DNA from: Phaeospirillum sp.
GTDB lineage: Bacteria > Pseudomonadota > Alphaproteobacteria > Rhodospirillales > Magnetospirillaceae
NCBI GenBank assembly: GCA_030824585.1
Contig: JAVBXM010000008.1
Span: forward strand, 1 to 64,000
Length of the DNA stretch: 64,000 nucleotides
Direction: 5' to 3'
Shown here in pieces: positions 14,209 through 25,279 of this stretch. The first letter of the stretch is position 1. Each line of letters opens with the position of its first letter. The notes under the pieces were generated by a model. It saw only the letters and a list, made by a program, of their open reading frames with translations. It made no database searches and had not been told where the DNA came from. The translations under genes were made by a program, and so were the position numbers.

Positions 14209-15354
14209 ATGACCGAGTCCGCCAATCGGGCCCTGCTGCCCGCCGGCCTGCGCGACATGCTGCCCCCCGACGCGGAGTTCGAAGCTTCCGTCGTCCACAG
14301 TCTGATGAGTCACTTCGCCCGTCAGGGCTATGACCGGGTCAAGCCGCCGCTGATCGAGTTCGAGGAAAGCCTGCTGGATGGTGCCGGCGGCGGAACCTCG
14401 TCCCAGACCTTCCGGGTCATGGACCCCATGAGCCAGAAGATGATGGGTCTGCGCGCCGACATGACGCCGCAGGTGGCCCGCATCGCCGCGACCCGTCTGG
14501 GCGCCCAACCCCGGCCGCTGCGCCTGTCCTATGCCGGGCAGGTGCTGCGGGTGAAGGGCAGCCAATTGCGCCCCGAACGCCAGTTCGGCCAGGCCGGCAT
14601 CGAGCTGATCGGCTCGGCCGACGCCACCGCCGACGCCGAGGTGCTGGTGATGACCGCCGAGGCCCTGGCCGACCTCGGGGTATCCGGCGTGTCCGCCGAT
14701 CTGGCCCTGCCCACCCTGGTGCCGGCGGTATTCGCCGCCTTTGGCATCGGCGGCGAGGCGGCCGAGCGCTTGCGCGCCGCCCTCGACCACAAGGACACCG
14801 CCATGGTGGCCGCGCTGGGCGGAGCCGCCGCGCCGCTGCTGCAGGCGCTGATCGCCGCCGCCGGCCCGGCCGAGCGCGCCCTGTCCGCCCTGACCGCCAT
14901 CGACCTGCCGCCCGCCGCCGCCGCCGAGCGCGAGCGCCTTGCCCGGGTGGTGGAACTGGCCGCCGCCGATCTGCCCAGCCTGACGCTGACCGTCGATCCG
15001 GTGGAGAACCGCGGTTTCGAGTATCATACCGGCCTCAGCTTCACCCTGTTCGCCCGCAATATCGGCGCCGAGCTGGGGCGCGGCGGGCGTTATCAGGGCG
15101 GAGGAGGCGAGCCGGCCACCGGCGCCACGCTGTTCATGGATTCGGTCCTGGCCGCCCTTCCCGGGCCGCGCCAGACCAAGCGGCTGTTCGTGCCGGCGGG
15201 GACGCCCCGGACCTGGGCCCAGGCGTTCCGCGCCCAGGGCTGGGTGACGGTGTCGGGGCTGGACCCCGCCGCCGATCCGCTGGTGGAAGCAAAACGTCAG
15301 GGCTGCGGGCATCGCCTCGGCCCCGACGGTATCGTTGACGTGGAATTAGGTTAG
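14209..15354 (+). CDS. hisZ: ATP phosphoribosyltransferase regulatory subunit
   Basis: HisRS-like paralog upstream of purA ([25 protein letters not shown]). Confidence 0.88.
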   Translation: MTESANRALLPAGLRDMLPPDAEFEASVVHSLMSHFARQGYDRVKPPLIEFEESLLDGAGGGTSSQTFRVMDPMSQKMMGLRADMTPQVARIAATRLGAQPRPLRLSYAGQVLRVKGSQLRPERQFGQAGIELIGSADATADAEVLVMTAEALADLGVSGVSADLALPTLVPAVFAAFGIGGEAAERLRAALDHKDTAMVAALGGAAAPLLQALIAAAGPAERALSALTAIDLPPAAAAERERLARVVELAAADLPSLTLTVDPVENRGFEYHTGLSFTLFARNIGAELGRGGRYQGGGGEPATGATLFMDSVLAALPGPRQTKRLFVPAGTPRTWAQAFRAQGWVTVSGLDPAADPLVEAKRQGCGHRLGPDGIVDVELG

Positions 15355-15364
15355 GGGACGAGTA

Positions 15365-16654
<1,290 letters not shown>

Positions 16655-16745
16655 TTTCGCAGGGACTTGATTGTAGGACGGCCTTTCCGCCTTTAGACTG
16701 AGAAACAGTCCGGCCCACCATGGGGCCGGCCCATGGAAGGGGCAA

Positions 16746-18830
16746 ATGTCGGAAATCGACGAGGCCGAGGTCGATATCGATCCGGCCGAGGACGGTGATG
16801 GCGATGACGTCAAGGTGGAGGTGGTCAAGCAGACCGGCCCACCCGGGGTGCTGCGCGACCGCTACACCATCCGCTCCAACCAGCCCCTGCCCGAATTGTC
16901 GACGCCGTCGGCCGACGCCTTCGTCGCCGAGGATAAGCGCGATCCCAGCCGCGCCCTGTTCGGCCTGATCTGCAAGCCGGAGCTGCCGCCCCGCGTCAAC
17001 GCCATGCGGGCGCTGAAGGGCGTATCCACGCCGGGCCTGATGCAATTGGTGGAGTGGGGGCCCATGAACTGGCCGCCGGCCGGCCGCCAGTGCATGACCG
17101 TGGTCTACGAGCGTCCGGGCGGCAACCGGGTGATGACCAATCCGCGCTCGGACGTGCCGCGCATCGACGAGTACCAGATCACCAAGCGGGTGATCGAGCC
17201 GCTGACCGCCGCGCTGAAGGAAATGGACTCGCGCGGTGTTCCCCACCGCTCCATCCGGCCGACCAACCTGTTCTACGCCGACAGCAACGGCGAGCGCCTG
17301 GCCTTTGGCGATTGCGTCTCCACTCCGCCGGCCTTCGACCAGCCGGTGCTGTTCGAGACCGTGGAATCGGGCATGTGCACCCCCATCGCCCGGGGCAGCG
17401 GCAATCATACCGAGGATTTCTATTCCCTGGGCGTCACCGTCGCCTTCCTGATCCTGGGGCGCAATCCGGTGGCGGGGCTTTCCGACGACGCCATCCTGGG
17501 CATGAAGATCCAGCAGGGCAGCTACAACATGCTGATCGGCGACGAGCGGCTGCCCCTGCCGATGATCGAGTTGCTGCGCGGCCTGCTGTGCGATGACGGC
17601 GACCAGCGCTGGGATGCCGAGGATCTGGACCTGTGGCTGTCGGGCCGGCGCATGTCGCCGCTGCAGCCCAGGGGCGAAAAGCGCGCGGCGCGCGGCTTTC
17701 CCTTCATGGGCAAGGAGTACTTCAACGGCCGTGAGCTGTCCCAGGCCATGGCCAAGAACTGGGACCAGGCCATCCCGCCGGTGGTCGAGGGCAAGCTGGA
17801 ACTGTGGCTGCGCCGCGCCGTCGAGGACAAGGACAAGGCCAACGTGGTGGCCGAGGTGGTGCGCATGGCGCTCAACTCGACCACCGACAAGAAAAGCTCC
17901 ACCGATCTGATGCTGTGCAAGGTCCTGATCCTGTTGGATCAGGCCGCCCCCATCCGCTACAAGGGCTTCAACGCCATGCCCGACGGCTTCGGCTCGGCCT
18001 TGGCGGCGGTGATGGCCAGCCGGGGCGACACGAGGCTGCTGACCGAGATCATCCTGCGCGAGGTGCCGCGCCTGTGGTTCGAGATGCGCGGCGAGTACCA
18101 GCCCGACAACTCGCTGATGGAATCCAATTTCAAGGAATTGCGCTCCTACCTGTCCCAGACCGGCATGGGATACGGGCTGGAGCGCTGCCTGTACGAACTG
18201 AACGATGCGCTTCCCTGCCAGAGCCTGTTGCTGGGCGAGGAATACGTGGTCGAGGTCAAGGAACTGCTGCCGGCGCTCAACGTCGCCGCCTCCAAGCGCG
18301 CCGACGGCAAGCAGATCCCCGTCGACCGCCACATCGCCGCCTTCCTCGGCGCCCGCATGCGCTCGGATATCGACCGCAACCTCACGGCGCTGAGCGATTC
18401 CAACCCGAGCGTCGCCATGATGGGGGCGCTCAATCTGTTCGCCGTGCTGCAATACCGCCTAGGACCGGAATCCCTGCCGGGGTTGGCGGCCTGGGTCGGC
18501 GTGATGATCGCTCCCATCGTCCAGGGTTTCCACGGCCGGGAAAAGCGCCGGGAGCTGGAAAAGGAAGTCCCTCGCATGGTGCGCAAGGGGTCGGTGGTGG
18601 AAATCTACAATCTGCTGGAAAACTCCGAGGAGCGGGTGCGGGACGAGCAGGAGTTCGCCTTCGCCCAGGCCCAGTACTCGGCGGCCGAGGAAGAGATCAA
18701 GCACATCATCACCGAGACCGAGGAGCGTTCCGTCGAGGCCGACAAGATCGGCCGCCAGACCGCGGCGGTGACCGGCATCATCGTCGCCATGATCACCGCT
18801 TCCATCGTGGTGATTTCGGCGGTTTTCTAG
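16746..18830 (+). CDS. protein kinase-like (probable pseudokinase) with C-terminal TM helix
   Basis: Kinase-fold remnants PHRSIRPTNLFY and EDFYSLGVTVAFLILG; hydrophobic C-terminus. Confidence 0.65.
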   Translation: MSEIDEAEVDIDPAEDGDGDDVKVEVVKQTGPPGVLRDRYTIRSNQPLPELSTPSADAFVAEDKRDPSRALFGLICKPELPPRVNAMRALKGVSTPGLMQLVEWGPMNWPPAGRQCMTVVYERPGGNRVMTNPRSDVPRIDEYQITKRVIEPLTAALKEMDSRGVPHRSIRPTNLFYADSNGERLAFGDCVSTPPAFDQPVLFETVESGMCTPIARGSGNHTEDFYSLGVTVAFLILGRNPVAGLSDDAILGMKIQQGSYNMLIGDERLPLPMIELLRGLLCDDGDQRWDAEDLDLWLSGRRMSPLQPRGEKRAARGFPFMGKEYFNGRELSQAMAKNWDQAIPPVVEGKLELWLRRAVEDKDKANVVAEVVRMALNSTTDKKSSTDLMLCKVLILLDQAAPIRYKGFNAMPDGFGSALAAVMASRGDTRLLTEIILREVPRLWFEMRGEYQPDNSLMESNFKELRSYLSQTGMGYGLERCLYELNDALPCQSLLLGEEYVVEVKELLPALNVAASKRADGKQIPVDRHIAAFLGARMRSDIDRNLTALSDSNPSVAMMGALNLFAVLQYRLGPESLPGLAAWVGVMIAPIVQGFHGREKRRELEKEVPRMVRKGSVVEIYNLLENSEERVRDEQEFAFAQAQYSAAEEEIKHIITETEERSVEADKIGRQTAAVTGIIVAMITASIVVISAVF

Positions 18831-18898
18831 CGGGCTCGGCCTGATCCCGGGTACCTGCCGCATTGCCATCGGCGGGCGGTGATGCCATGCTTCGGCCC

Positions 18899-19396
18899 AT
18901 GGCGAAGAAAATATCGGCAGTGGATCGGGCGCGGGCCGCGGCGGCGGCCAAGAAAGGCGGCAGCGCACCGGCGGGCATCAACCGGGGCGTGGTCCTGATG
19001 GTCCTGGCCGCCCTGGTGCCGTTTTCCCTGCCCACCGTGGTGCTGGTGGGGTTCGGCATGTTGCCCACCCTGGCGTCGTGGGCCACCGAGAAAGGGCCCA
19101 ACAAGTATGCCTTCCTGTGCGTCGGCGGCCTCAATTTCGCCGGCGTGTTCCCCTATCTGTTCAGCCTGTGGTTCGGCGTCCATACCCTGGATGACGCCTT
19201 CCGCATGCTGACCGATCCCATCATGCTGATGACCGCCTATGGCTGTTCGGCCATCGGCTGGGGCATCTATGCCGGCATGCCGCCCATGGTGGCCAGCTAT
19301 CTGGCCGCCAGCAGCCAGCGCCGCGTCAACAACCTCAAGGCGGCGCAAAAGAAGCTGATCGAGGATTGGGGCGACGAGGTCTCCAAGAAGGGCTGA
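18899..19396 (+). CDS. hypothetical membrane protein
   Basis: Several hydrophobic segments, intact ORF (MAKKISAVDRA...). Confidence 0.6.
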   Translation: MAKKISAVDRARAAAAAKKGGSAPAGINRGVVLMVLAALVPFSLPTVVLVGFGMLPTLASWATEKGPNKYAFLCVGGLNFAGVFPYLFSLWFGVHTLDDAFRMLTDPIMLMTAYGCSAIGWGIYAGMPPMVASYLAASSQRRVNNLKAAQKKLIEDWGDEVSKKG

Positions 19397-19419
19397 GGCG
19401 GCGGCCCGGCCCGAGAGGA

Positions 19420-19502
19420 TTCACCGCGAAGGCGCGAAGGATCACGAAGGGAGAAGGCTTTCCTTCTCTTGTCCTTCCTCTTCGTCGCGCCTTCGTGGTG
19501 AA
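19420..19502. repeat. inverted-repeat (REP/MITE-like) element
   Basis: TTCACCGCGAAGGCGCGAAGGAT... and reverse complement of TTCACCACGAAGGCGCGACGAAGAGGA... Confidence 0.6.
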
Positions 19503-19522
19503 TTCGTCCGTTCCGCGCGGGA

Positions 19523-19556
19523 AACAACCCCCGACCATGGGCCGGGGGCTGTTTCT
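19523..19556 (-). terminator. intrinsic terminator of rpoH
   Basis: AGCCCCCGGCccatGGTCGGGGGTTGTTT on the minus strand. Confidence 0.65.
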
Positions 19557-19564
19557 AAAGGGGC

Positions 19565-20455
19565 TTACGCCCGGTTCTGGGACTCGGCCTGGGCCGAGGC
19601 GGTCTTCACCGATTTCTGCAGCTTCTCGAAGGCGCGCACCTCGATCTGGCGCACACGCTCGCGCGAGATGCCGTAGCGCTGGGACAGGTCCTCCAAGGTG
19701 GCCGGGTCCTCGGTCAGGCGGCGCTGGATCAGGATGGCCCGTTCGCGGTCGTTCAACGCGGACAGGGCGCTGGTCAGCATCTGCCGGCGCTGGCCCAGTT
19801 CCTCGCGCTCGCCCAGTTCGGTTTCCTGGTCCTCGTGGTCGTCCACCAGCCAGTCCTGCCATTCCCCCTCGCCCTCGGCGCGCACCGGCGCGTTCAGCGA
19901 ATGGTCGGGGCTGGACAGCCGCCGGTTCATGGTGATCACCTCGTCCTCGGTGACGTCCAGCTTGGTGGCGATCTTGGCCACGTTCTCGGCGGACATGTCG
20001 CCTTCCTCGATGGCCTGCATCTGGCCCTTGAGCTTGCGCAGGTTGAAGAACAGCTTCTTCTGGGCGGCGGTGGTGCCCATCTTGACCAGCGACCACGAGT
20101 GCAGGATGTATTCCTGGATGGCGGCGCGGATCCACCACATGGCGTAGGTGGCCAGCCGGAAACCCCGTTCGGGATCGAAGCGGCGCACCGCCTGCATCAT
20201 GCCGACATTGCCTTCGCTGATCAGCTCGCCCAGGGGCAGGCCGTAGCCGCGATAGCCCATGGCGATCTTGGCCACCAGCCGCAGATGGCTGGTCACCAGC
20301 CGGTTGGCCGAACTCAGGTCGCCATGCTCGCGGAAGCGCTTGGCCAGGAGGTATTCCTCCTCGGGCGGCAGCATGGGGAACTTGCGGATGTCTTGCAGAT
20401 AGCGCGTCAGATTGCCTTCGGGCGCGAGCGACAGACTGGAAGCGATTGCCGTCAT
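19565..20455 (-). CDS. rpoH: RNA polymerase sigma-32 factor
   Basis: VTSHLRLVAKIAMGYRGYGLPLGELISEGNVGMMQAVRRFDPERGFRLATYAMWWIRAAIQEYIL. Confidence 0.95.
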   Translation of the reverse strand: MTAIASSLSLAPEGNLTRYLQDIRKFPMLPPEEEYLLAKRFREHGDLSSANRLVTSHLRLVAKIAMGYRGYGLPLGELISEGNVGMMQAVRRFDPERGFRLATYAMWWIRAAIQEYILHSWSLVKMGTTAAQKKLFFNLRKLKGQMQAIEEGDMSAENVAKIATKLDVTEDEVITMNRRLSSPDHSLNAPVRAEGEGEWQDWLVDDHEDQETELGEREELGQRRQMLTSALSALNDRERAILIQRRLTEDPATLEDLSQRYGISRERVRQIEVRAFEKLQKSVKTASAQAESQNRA

Positions 20456-20582
20456 GTCTCATCTCCTCTTACGGCGCGGAGGGTTTTCCCTCGTTTTCGG
20501 ACCAACCCGTCAAGGGGGATCCGCCGTGCACCGGCTGATGAGACGATAATGTCATAGCTCCGAGCTCAAGTATAGGCGATTT

Positions 20583-21566
20583 TTATAGAACCTCTAAAAT
20601 CTGGATCAATGCATTGATATCAGGTGGCATACAGCTTTCGAATCGGACATCATATCCTTTAGTAGGGTGGGAAAAACCAAGTAGGTAGGCGTGAAGGGCC
20701 TGGCGGGGGAAGGCGCCGAGGGCCTCCCGCGCCCCAGGTGGTAGGACCACCCGCTTGCTACTGCGAATGCGCCCATAGACGGGGTCGCCGATCAGGGGGT
20801 GGCCCTGATTGGTCATGTGGACGCGAATCTGGTGGGTGCGGCCGGTGGCCAGGCGGCATTCCACCAGGCTGACGGCGCCGCCGGCAAAACTTTTCAGCAC
20901 CCGGTAGCGGGTGAGCGCCGGCTTGCCGCCGCCTTTGACCACCGCCATCTTCTTGCGGTCGTTGGGGTTGCGGCCGATATTGCCCTCGATCTCGCCCTGG
21001 CGGGGCGTCGGTGTGCCCCAGACCAGGGCCCAGTAGGCGCGCTCCAGGGTATGCTCGGCGAACTGGGCCGCCAGCCCGCGATGGGCGGCATCGGTCTTGG
21101 CGGCGACCAGCAGGCCGCTGGTATCCTTGTCGATGCGATGCACGATACCGGGGCGCCGGACGCCGCCGATGCCGGCCAGGGACTCGCCGCAATGGGCCAG
21201 CAGGGCGTTGACCAGGGTCTCGTCGGGATTGCCGGGGGCGGGGTGGACCACCATGCCGGCCGGCTTGTCGATGACGATGAGGTCTTCGTCCTCGTAGACC
21301 ACATTCAGGGCGATGTCCTGGGCCTCGGGCTCGGCCGGGGCGTCGGGGGGCACCTCCACCACGAAACACTGGCCGGGTTTGACCCTCAGCGAGGCGTCGG
21401 ATATGGTCGTCCCGTCCTGGCTGACCCGGCCGTCCTCGATCAGCGCCTTGATGCGGGTGCGCGAGAGTTCGGGCAGGCGGACCGCCAGCCAGCGGTCCAG
21501 CCGGGTGCCGGCCTCCTCGGCCTCGACGGTGGGCGGGGTCAGGCGTTGGGACACGGATACGTCCAT
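20583..21566 (-). CDS. rluD: RluA/RluD-family 23S rRNA pseudouridine synthase
   Basis: HRIDKDTSGLLVAAKT active site, N-terminal S4-like domain. Confidence 0.9.
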   Translation of the reverse strand: MDVSVSQRLTPPTVEAEEAGTRLDRWLAVRLPELSRTRIKALIEDGRVSQDGTTISDASLRVKPGQCFVVEVPPDAPAEPEAQDIALNVVYEDEDLIVIDKPAGMVVHPAPGNPDETLVNALLAHCGESLAGIGGVRRPGIVHRIDKDTSGLLVAAKTDAAHRGLAAQFAEHTLERAYWALVWGTPTPRQGEIEGNIGRNPNDRKKMAVVKGGGKPALTRYRVLKSFAGGAVSLVECRLATGRTHQIRVHMTNQGHPLIGDPVYGRIRSSKRVVLPPGAREALGAFPRQALHAYLLGFSHPTKGYDVRFESCMPPDINALIQILEVL

Positions 21567-21593
21567 CCACGAACAGGGATTGAAGCTGGGACC

Positions 21594-21911
21594 ATGAGAG
21601 CGATCAAGGGATTGGTGGTGTTCCTGGGGGTGTTGCTGCTGGCCGGTCTCGGCCTCCTCGGCTATGGGCTTTACAGCAAAGCGCCGGTGAAGGGAACGCC
21701 CTCGGCGGCGTCGGTCGCCCCGGTGGCCGATTTCGGCCAGTTGGCGGTGCCGGTTCCCGCCGGTTCCCGGATCGAGCAGATGATGGTGGCCGGCGAACGG
21801 GTGGTGCTGCGCCTGTCCGGCGGTGGGCCCGAGCGCATCCTGGTGCTCGATCCCGGCCAGGGCAAGGTGGCGGGCGGTTTCGTCCTGACCCCCGAGCCGG
21901 CCATCCGCTAG
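21594..21911 (+). CDS. hypothetical single-TM protein
   Basis: MRAIKGLVVFLGVLLLAGLGLLGYGLY N-terminal TM. Confidence 0.6.
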   Translation: MRAIKGLVVFLGVLLLAGLGLLGYGLYSKAPVKGTPSAASVAPVADFGQLAVPVPAGSRIEQMMVAGERVVLRLSGGGPERILVLDPGQGKVAGGFVLTPEPAIR

Positions 21912-21928
21912 GGGCGGGGAGGGGCGCC

Positions 21929-22399
21929 ATGCTGGTCCTCTCGGCGCGGCAAATGGCCTCCATCGCCAGCGCCGCCGAGGCCGCCTGGCCGGCCGAGGGC
22001 TGCGGCCTGCTGATCGGCAGGGGGCGGCGGGTCGTCACCGTCACCCGAGTCATGGACGCCGACAATCTCCTCAAGGCCGAGGGCAACGACCGCTTCGAGC
22101 TGGACCCGGCGGTCCGCTTCGCCGCCGAGCGATCGGTGCGCGGCACCGGCGAGCGGGTGATCGGCCACTGGCATTCCCATCCCGACGGCAGCGCCAAGCC
22201 GTCCGCCACCGATCTTGCCCAAGCCTGGGAGCCCGATCTGATCTGGCTGATCATCGGAATCGCCGCCGATGGCGAGGGCCGCCCCCAGGCCGTCCAGATG
22301 CTGGCTCACCGCCTGGACCGCGAGGCGGGCAAGGTGATTCCGGTCCGCATGGAAACGGCGGAAAAAAGAGCTTGCCAGGGCGCCGTCTTTCCGACATAA
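21929..22399 (+). CDS. JAB/MPN-domain (M67-type) metallopeptidase-like protein
   Basis: GHWHSHPDGSAKPSATDLAQA JAMM motif. Confidence 0.88.
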   Translation: MLVLSARQMASIASAAEAAWPAEGCGLLIGRGRRVVTVTRVMDADNLLKAEGNDRFELDPAVRFAAERSVRGTGERVIGHWHSHPDGSAKPSATDLAQAWEPDLIWLIIGIAADGEGRPQAVQMLAHRLDREAGKVIPVRMETAEKRACQGAVFPT

Positions 22400-22419
22400 A
22401 GCGGGCCTCGCGCCTCGAC

Positions 22420-22495
22420 GTCCCCATCGTCTAGAGGCCTAGGACACCGCCCTCTCACGGCGGTAACCGGGGTTCGAATCCCCGTGGGGACGCCA
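22420..22495 (+). tRNA. tRNA-Glu (anticodon CTC)
   Basis: GTCCCCA/TGGGGAC acceptor stem, CTC anticodon, GGTTCGAATCC T-loop, CCA encoded. Confidence 0.95.
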
Positions 22496-22496
22496 A
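22450..22496 (+). repeat. attL: 47-bp direct repeat, copy 1 (tRNA-Glu 3' part)
   Basis: Identical to 59475..59521 by base-by-base reading. Confidence 0.95.
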
Positions 22497-22855
22497 TATT
22501 TTCAAGCGCTTAGCTTGGCCCTTAAGCGCATTTCCCACAGATTTCCCACAAAGTCGCCCGCGAACGAAGGCGGATTTCGGCGGCTGTCACCGTCCTTCGG
22601 AGTGGGAATAATCGGTGGTGGCCCATTGGCGACGATTTCCAAGGCTGCCGGAATTCGCCAGCCGACCGTATGAGGACGCGGAACAAGCTGTCGCATCCCT
22701 TCTCAAGGTGGTGAAGGATGATCTGCGCAAGGATGATGCCTGTGTCCACGGAGGCGGGGCCAAGCACGCCCCCCCCCAAAATAGCGTTGGGCCGAAAATG
22801 ACGAAAATCCGAACGCGATCCGGATTCCGATTGAAAACAAGGATTTATAACAGAA

Positions 22856-22895
22856 CGGGCCATTCGGGATGGTACTCTCCATCCCGAATGGCCCG
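22856..22895 (-). terminator. 17-bp-arm hairpin, probable terminator of the RepA-like operon
   Basis: CGGGCCATTCGGGATGG tactct CCATCCCGAATGGCCCG. Confidence 0.5.
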
Positions 22896-22911
22896 CTATG
22901 CCCCCGAATGC

Positions 22912-24528
22912 CTATGCAGTGGGGATTTCCTCTGCCTTCCGGTGCGCGATTAGCCGCTCCAGTTCTGCCTCAAAGGCGGCTTTTTCAGTGCCAATGAGTT
23001 TTTCTGCCGCCTTGTGGTAATCATGAGCCGTGCTGGGAGAAATGCTATAATTGTCTTTGATCTCCTCGAAGGTGAGGCCCGCATGGTTCCTGGCAAATAC
23101 AACTTGAGCGATCCGCCGTACTCGCTCTGATGCGACGGGTGGAGGGGGAGCTTGGTCATCCAGGACACGGAGAACGAAGCTATCCTTGGTAAAAGTCTTT
23201 TTTAGCTGAAAGGGCTTAGCATCGTCGCCATAGAGTCGTCGGGCAACCGGGAACTCCACCTGAATACGACCGTCTTCCTTGGCCTCGTCATCGGGGTAGC
23301 GAATGGCAATACTCAGATTTGCCAGCCGTTCCTTGGTGATGCTGCCCTGAAGGTCGCCATCGCGGTTTGTGTGGTCGATAGCCAACACCGCGATACGGTC
23401 ATTCATCAGGTCCATGAACAAAGGACGGAGCGAGGTGATCACATTCACCCGGTTGTCGGTAAGGGACTGGATGTTGTCGAAGATCACAAGCTTCTTACCC
23501 TTCGCGGCCTTTTTGATGTGGTCCTGCCAGATAGGCTCAGCGATATCAATCACACCCTCAGGTTGACTGCGAGCGCAGATAATGTCGAAGGGAGCATGGC
23601 CTGGGGCGCGTCCCGCCCCAGCCATGACCATGCGAATTGATTGTGCAAGCTCATCTGGCAGATTTTCCCCGTCCACGAGGAGCACATCGCATGGTTCCGA
23701 CGACTTCCACCGCGCGAGCGTGGAATTCCCCGTCGCGACGGCATCGGCGATGGACCAAGCCATCCACGACTTGCCCGACTTGGGCTCGCCGTACAGCCAG
23801 ATCAGGTAACCTTCGCGGATGATCGGATCGAGTAGCATCCGGCGCAGGTCATTGCCGCCGAGCAGGGCTTGACCTGCTGAGGCGACGACAACGGAGGAGC
23901 CGCCCACCGCCGTGTCATTGGTGGGAGTTAGCAGAAGATCAATTCCAAGCTCTGCCGCTGTCTTTTCCAGAGTCTCGAACGACACGGGCGTGTCGTTGTA
24001 GTCTGAAATGAAGGATGCTGTGGCAACCCTTGCATTGAGCAGGGCATGATGGATTCTTCCGCTCCATGGGAGCGTTTCCACCCCCAGGACGACCACCACA
24101 TTTCGGTCACGCAACGCCGCAAGATCGGCCAGGGCCAGATTTGCAAGACCATCGGGAACTGTGCTGTATATTCGCTCTCTGTCTGTCCCTGCCCAGGCCT
24201 GCGCCTCGGTCTCGACGAGGACCACAGGATCGCGAGGATAGCGGTGCAAAAAATGTAAATTGAACAATGGGTATGGGGCTTGCGGGAAAATCTCGGCCCA
24301 CTGATTTGCATGCCCGCGACGATGGCGTTGCAGCGTCCGATATATGCGAACAAGATGCCCACCGGGTCTTGGGTATAAAAATGACTCCAGAAAAGGATGT
24401 CCGGAATTACTAAGGTATGAATATACGTCACAGCTTGATGGGTAGCACGGAGGTATTTGCGGCAATTGTTTGGAGTTGAGGGGATTTCGATCCTCAACCC
24501 ATTGCATGGTGTATTTAGAATATTTCAT
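22912..24528 (-). CDS. RepA-like AAA ATPase/helicase, mobile-element replication
   Basis: LYGEPKSGKSWMA Walker A, DVLLVDGENL Walker B-like, C-terminal HTH region. Confidence 0.7.
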   Translation of the reverse strand: MKYSKYTMQWVEDRNPLNSKQLPQIPPCYPSSCDVYSYLSNSGHPFLESFLYPRPGGHLVRIYRTLQRHRRGHANQWAEIFPQAPYPLFNLHFLHRYPRDPVVLVETEAQAWAGTDRERIYSTVPDGLANLALADLAALRDRNVVVVLGVETLPWSGRIHHALLNARVATASFISDYNDTPVSFETLEKTAAELGIDLLLTPTNDTAVGGSSVVVASAGQALLGGNDLRRMLLDPIIREGYLIWLYGEPKSGKSWMAWSIADAVATGNSTLARWKSSEPCDVLLVDGENLPDELAQSIRMVMAGAGRAPGHAPFDIICARSQPEGVIDIAEPIWQDHIKKAAKGKKLVIFDNIQSLTDNRVNVITSLRPLFMDLMNDRIAVLAIDHTNRDGDLQGSITKERLANLSIAIRYPDDEAKEDGRIQVEFPVARRLYGDDAKPFQLKKTFTKDSFVLRVLDDQAPPPPVASERVRRIAQVVFARNHAGLTFEEIKDNYSISPSTAHDYHKAAEKLIGTEKAAFEAELERLIAHRKAEEIPTA

Positions 24529-24931
24529 TGGTTGTCGCCAGTCCTGCCTCTCCGGCTATAGCTTGAATTCCCTTAACATACGACGTGTCATGTACCTGGG
24601 CATAAAGTTCTACGAGGTTCTCGCCGTAGACCTCCGTCCTCAAGCAAGCCCACCCTCCTCGGTCTAGCGTCCGACCAATCTCCTTTACGTATTCTCGATT
24701 CAAGGCAACGATATAGAAGCCATCCCGGAATAGGCGGCCTTCCCTCTTGCCCCCGTCCAGGATTTTTTCCGCAACACGAGATACCTCGGTCAGGCAATAG
24801 CGATGCACGTTTGACCATAGATTCCGCTCGAAGATGGAGTTCGGTGGTTGGTAACACAGGGCAGGGCGCATGCGGGAGAGACGTATATATTCGTCCAGGA
24901 TGCCTTCATGGAGACGGAAATGGCGGCCCAT
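24515..24931 (-). CDS. hypothetical protein of the replication module
   Basis: ATG overlaps upstream stop (taATG); 3' end overlaps the RepA-like start. Confidence 0.55.
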   Translation of the reverse strand: MGRHFRLHEGILDEYIRLSRMRPALCYQPPNSIFERNLWSNVHRYCLTEVSRVAEKILDGGKREGRLFRDGFYIVALNREYVKEIGRTLDRGGWACLRTEVYGENLVELYAQVHDTSYVKGIQAIAGEAGLATTNEIF

Positions 24932-25215
24932 TACAGATTTCCCTGCTGGAGTTGCCAGAGGAACGCCGCGACATCCTGAGCCAAGAATATAGTGCGGCGG
25001 CCGCATTTTGTTTTTTGCAGCTTGCCGTCACGAATCAGCTCGAAAATTTTGGTCCGTTTTAGCGGGATCAGCGATAGAAGTTCATCGAAGTCGTAGATGG
25101 GTTTGGTCAGGCCATAGGTTTGGGGAGATGGCGCTTCTGGCGTCCTCGTCCAAGGTTGCGGCATCAAAGGCAATTGATCGTGATCAACGAAACGATTATT
25201 TGGGCAAAGTTCCAT
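24931..25215 (-). CDS. AlpA/excisionase-like HTH DNA-binding protein
   Basis: DFDELLSLIPLKRTKIFELIRDGKLQKTKCGRRTIFLAQDVAAFL. Confidence 0.75.
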   Translation of the reverse strand: MELCPNNRFVDHDQLPLMPQPWTRTPEAPSPQTYGLTKPIYDFDELLSLIPLKRTKIFELIRDGKLQKTKCGRRTIFLAQDVAAFLWQLQQGNL

Positions 25216-25279
25216 TACTTTTCTCCGTTTCTGTCTGTGGGTGGGAAACCCGAAATGGAGAATACAGGGGCACGGACAC

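Noticed and set aside
19335-20462. 375-aa minus-strand ORF overlapping rpoH
   Set aside because: Out-of-frame shadow of rpoH, which has clear sigma-32 motifs.
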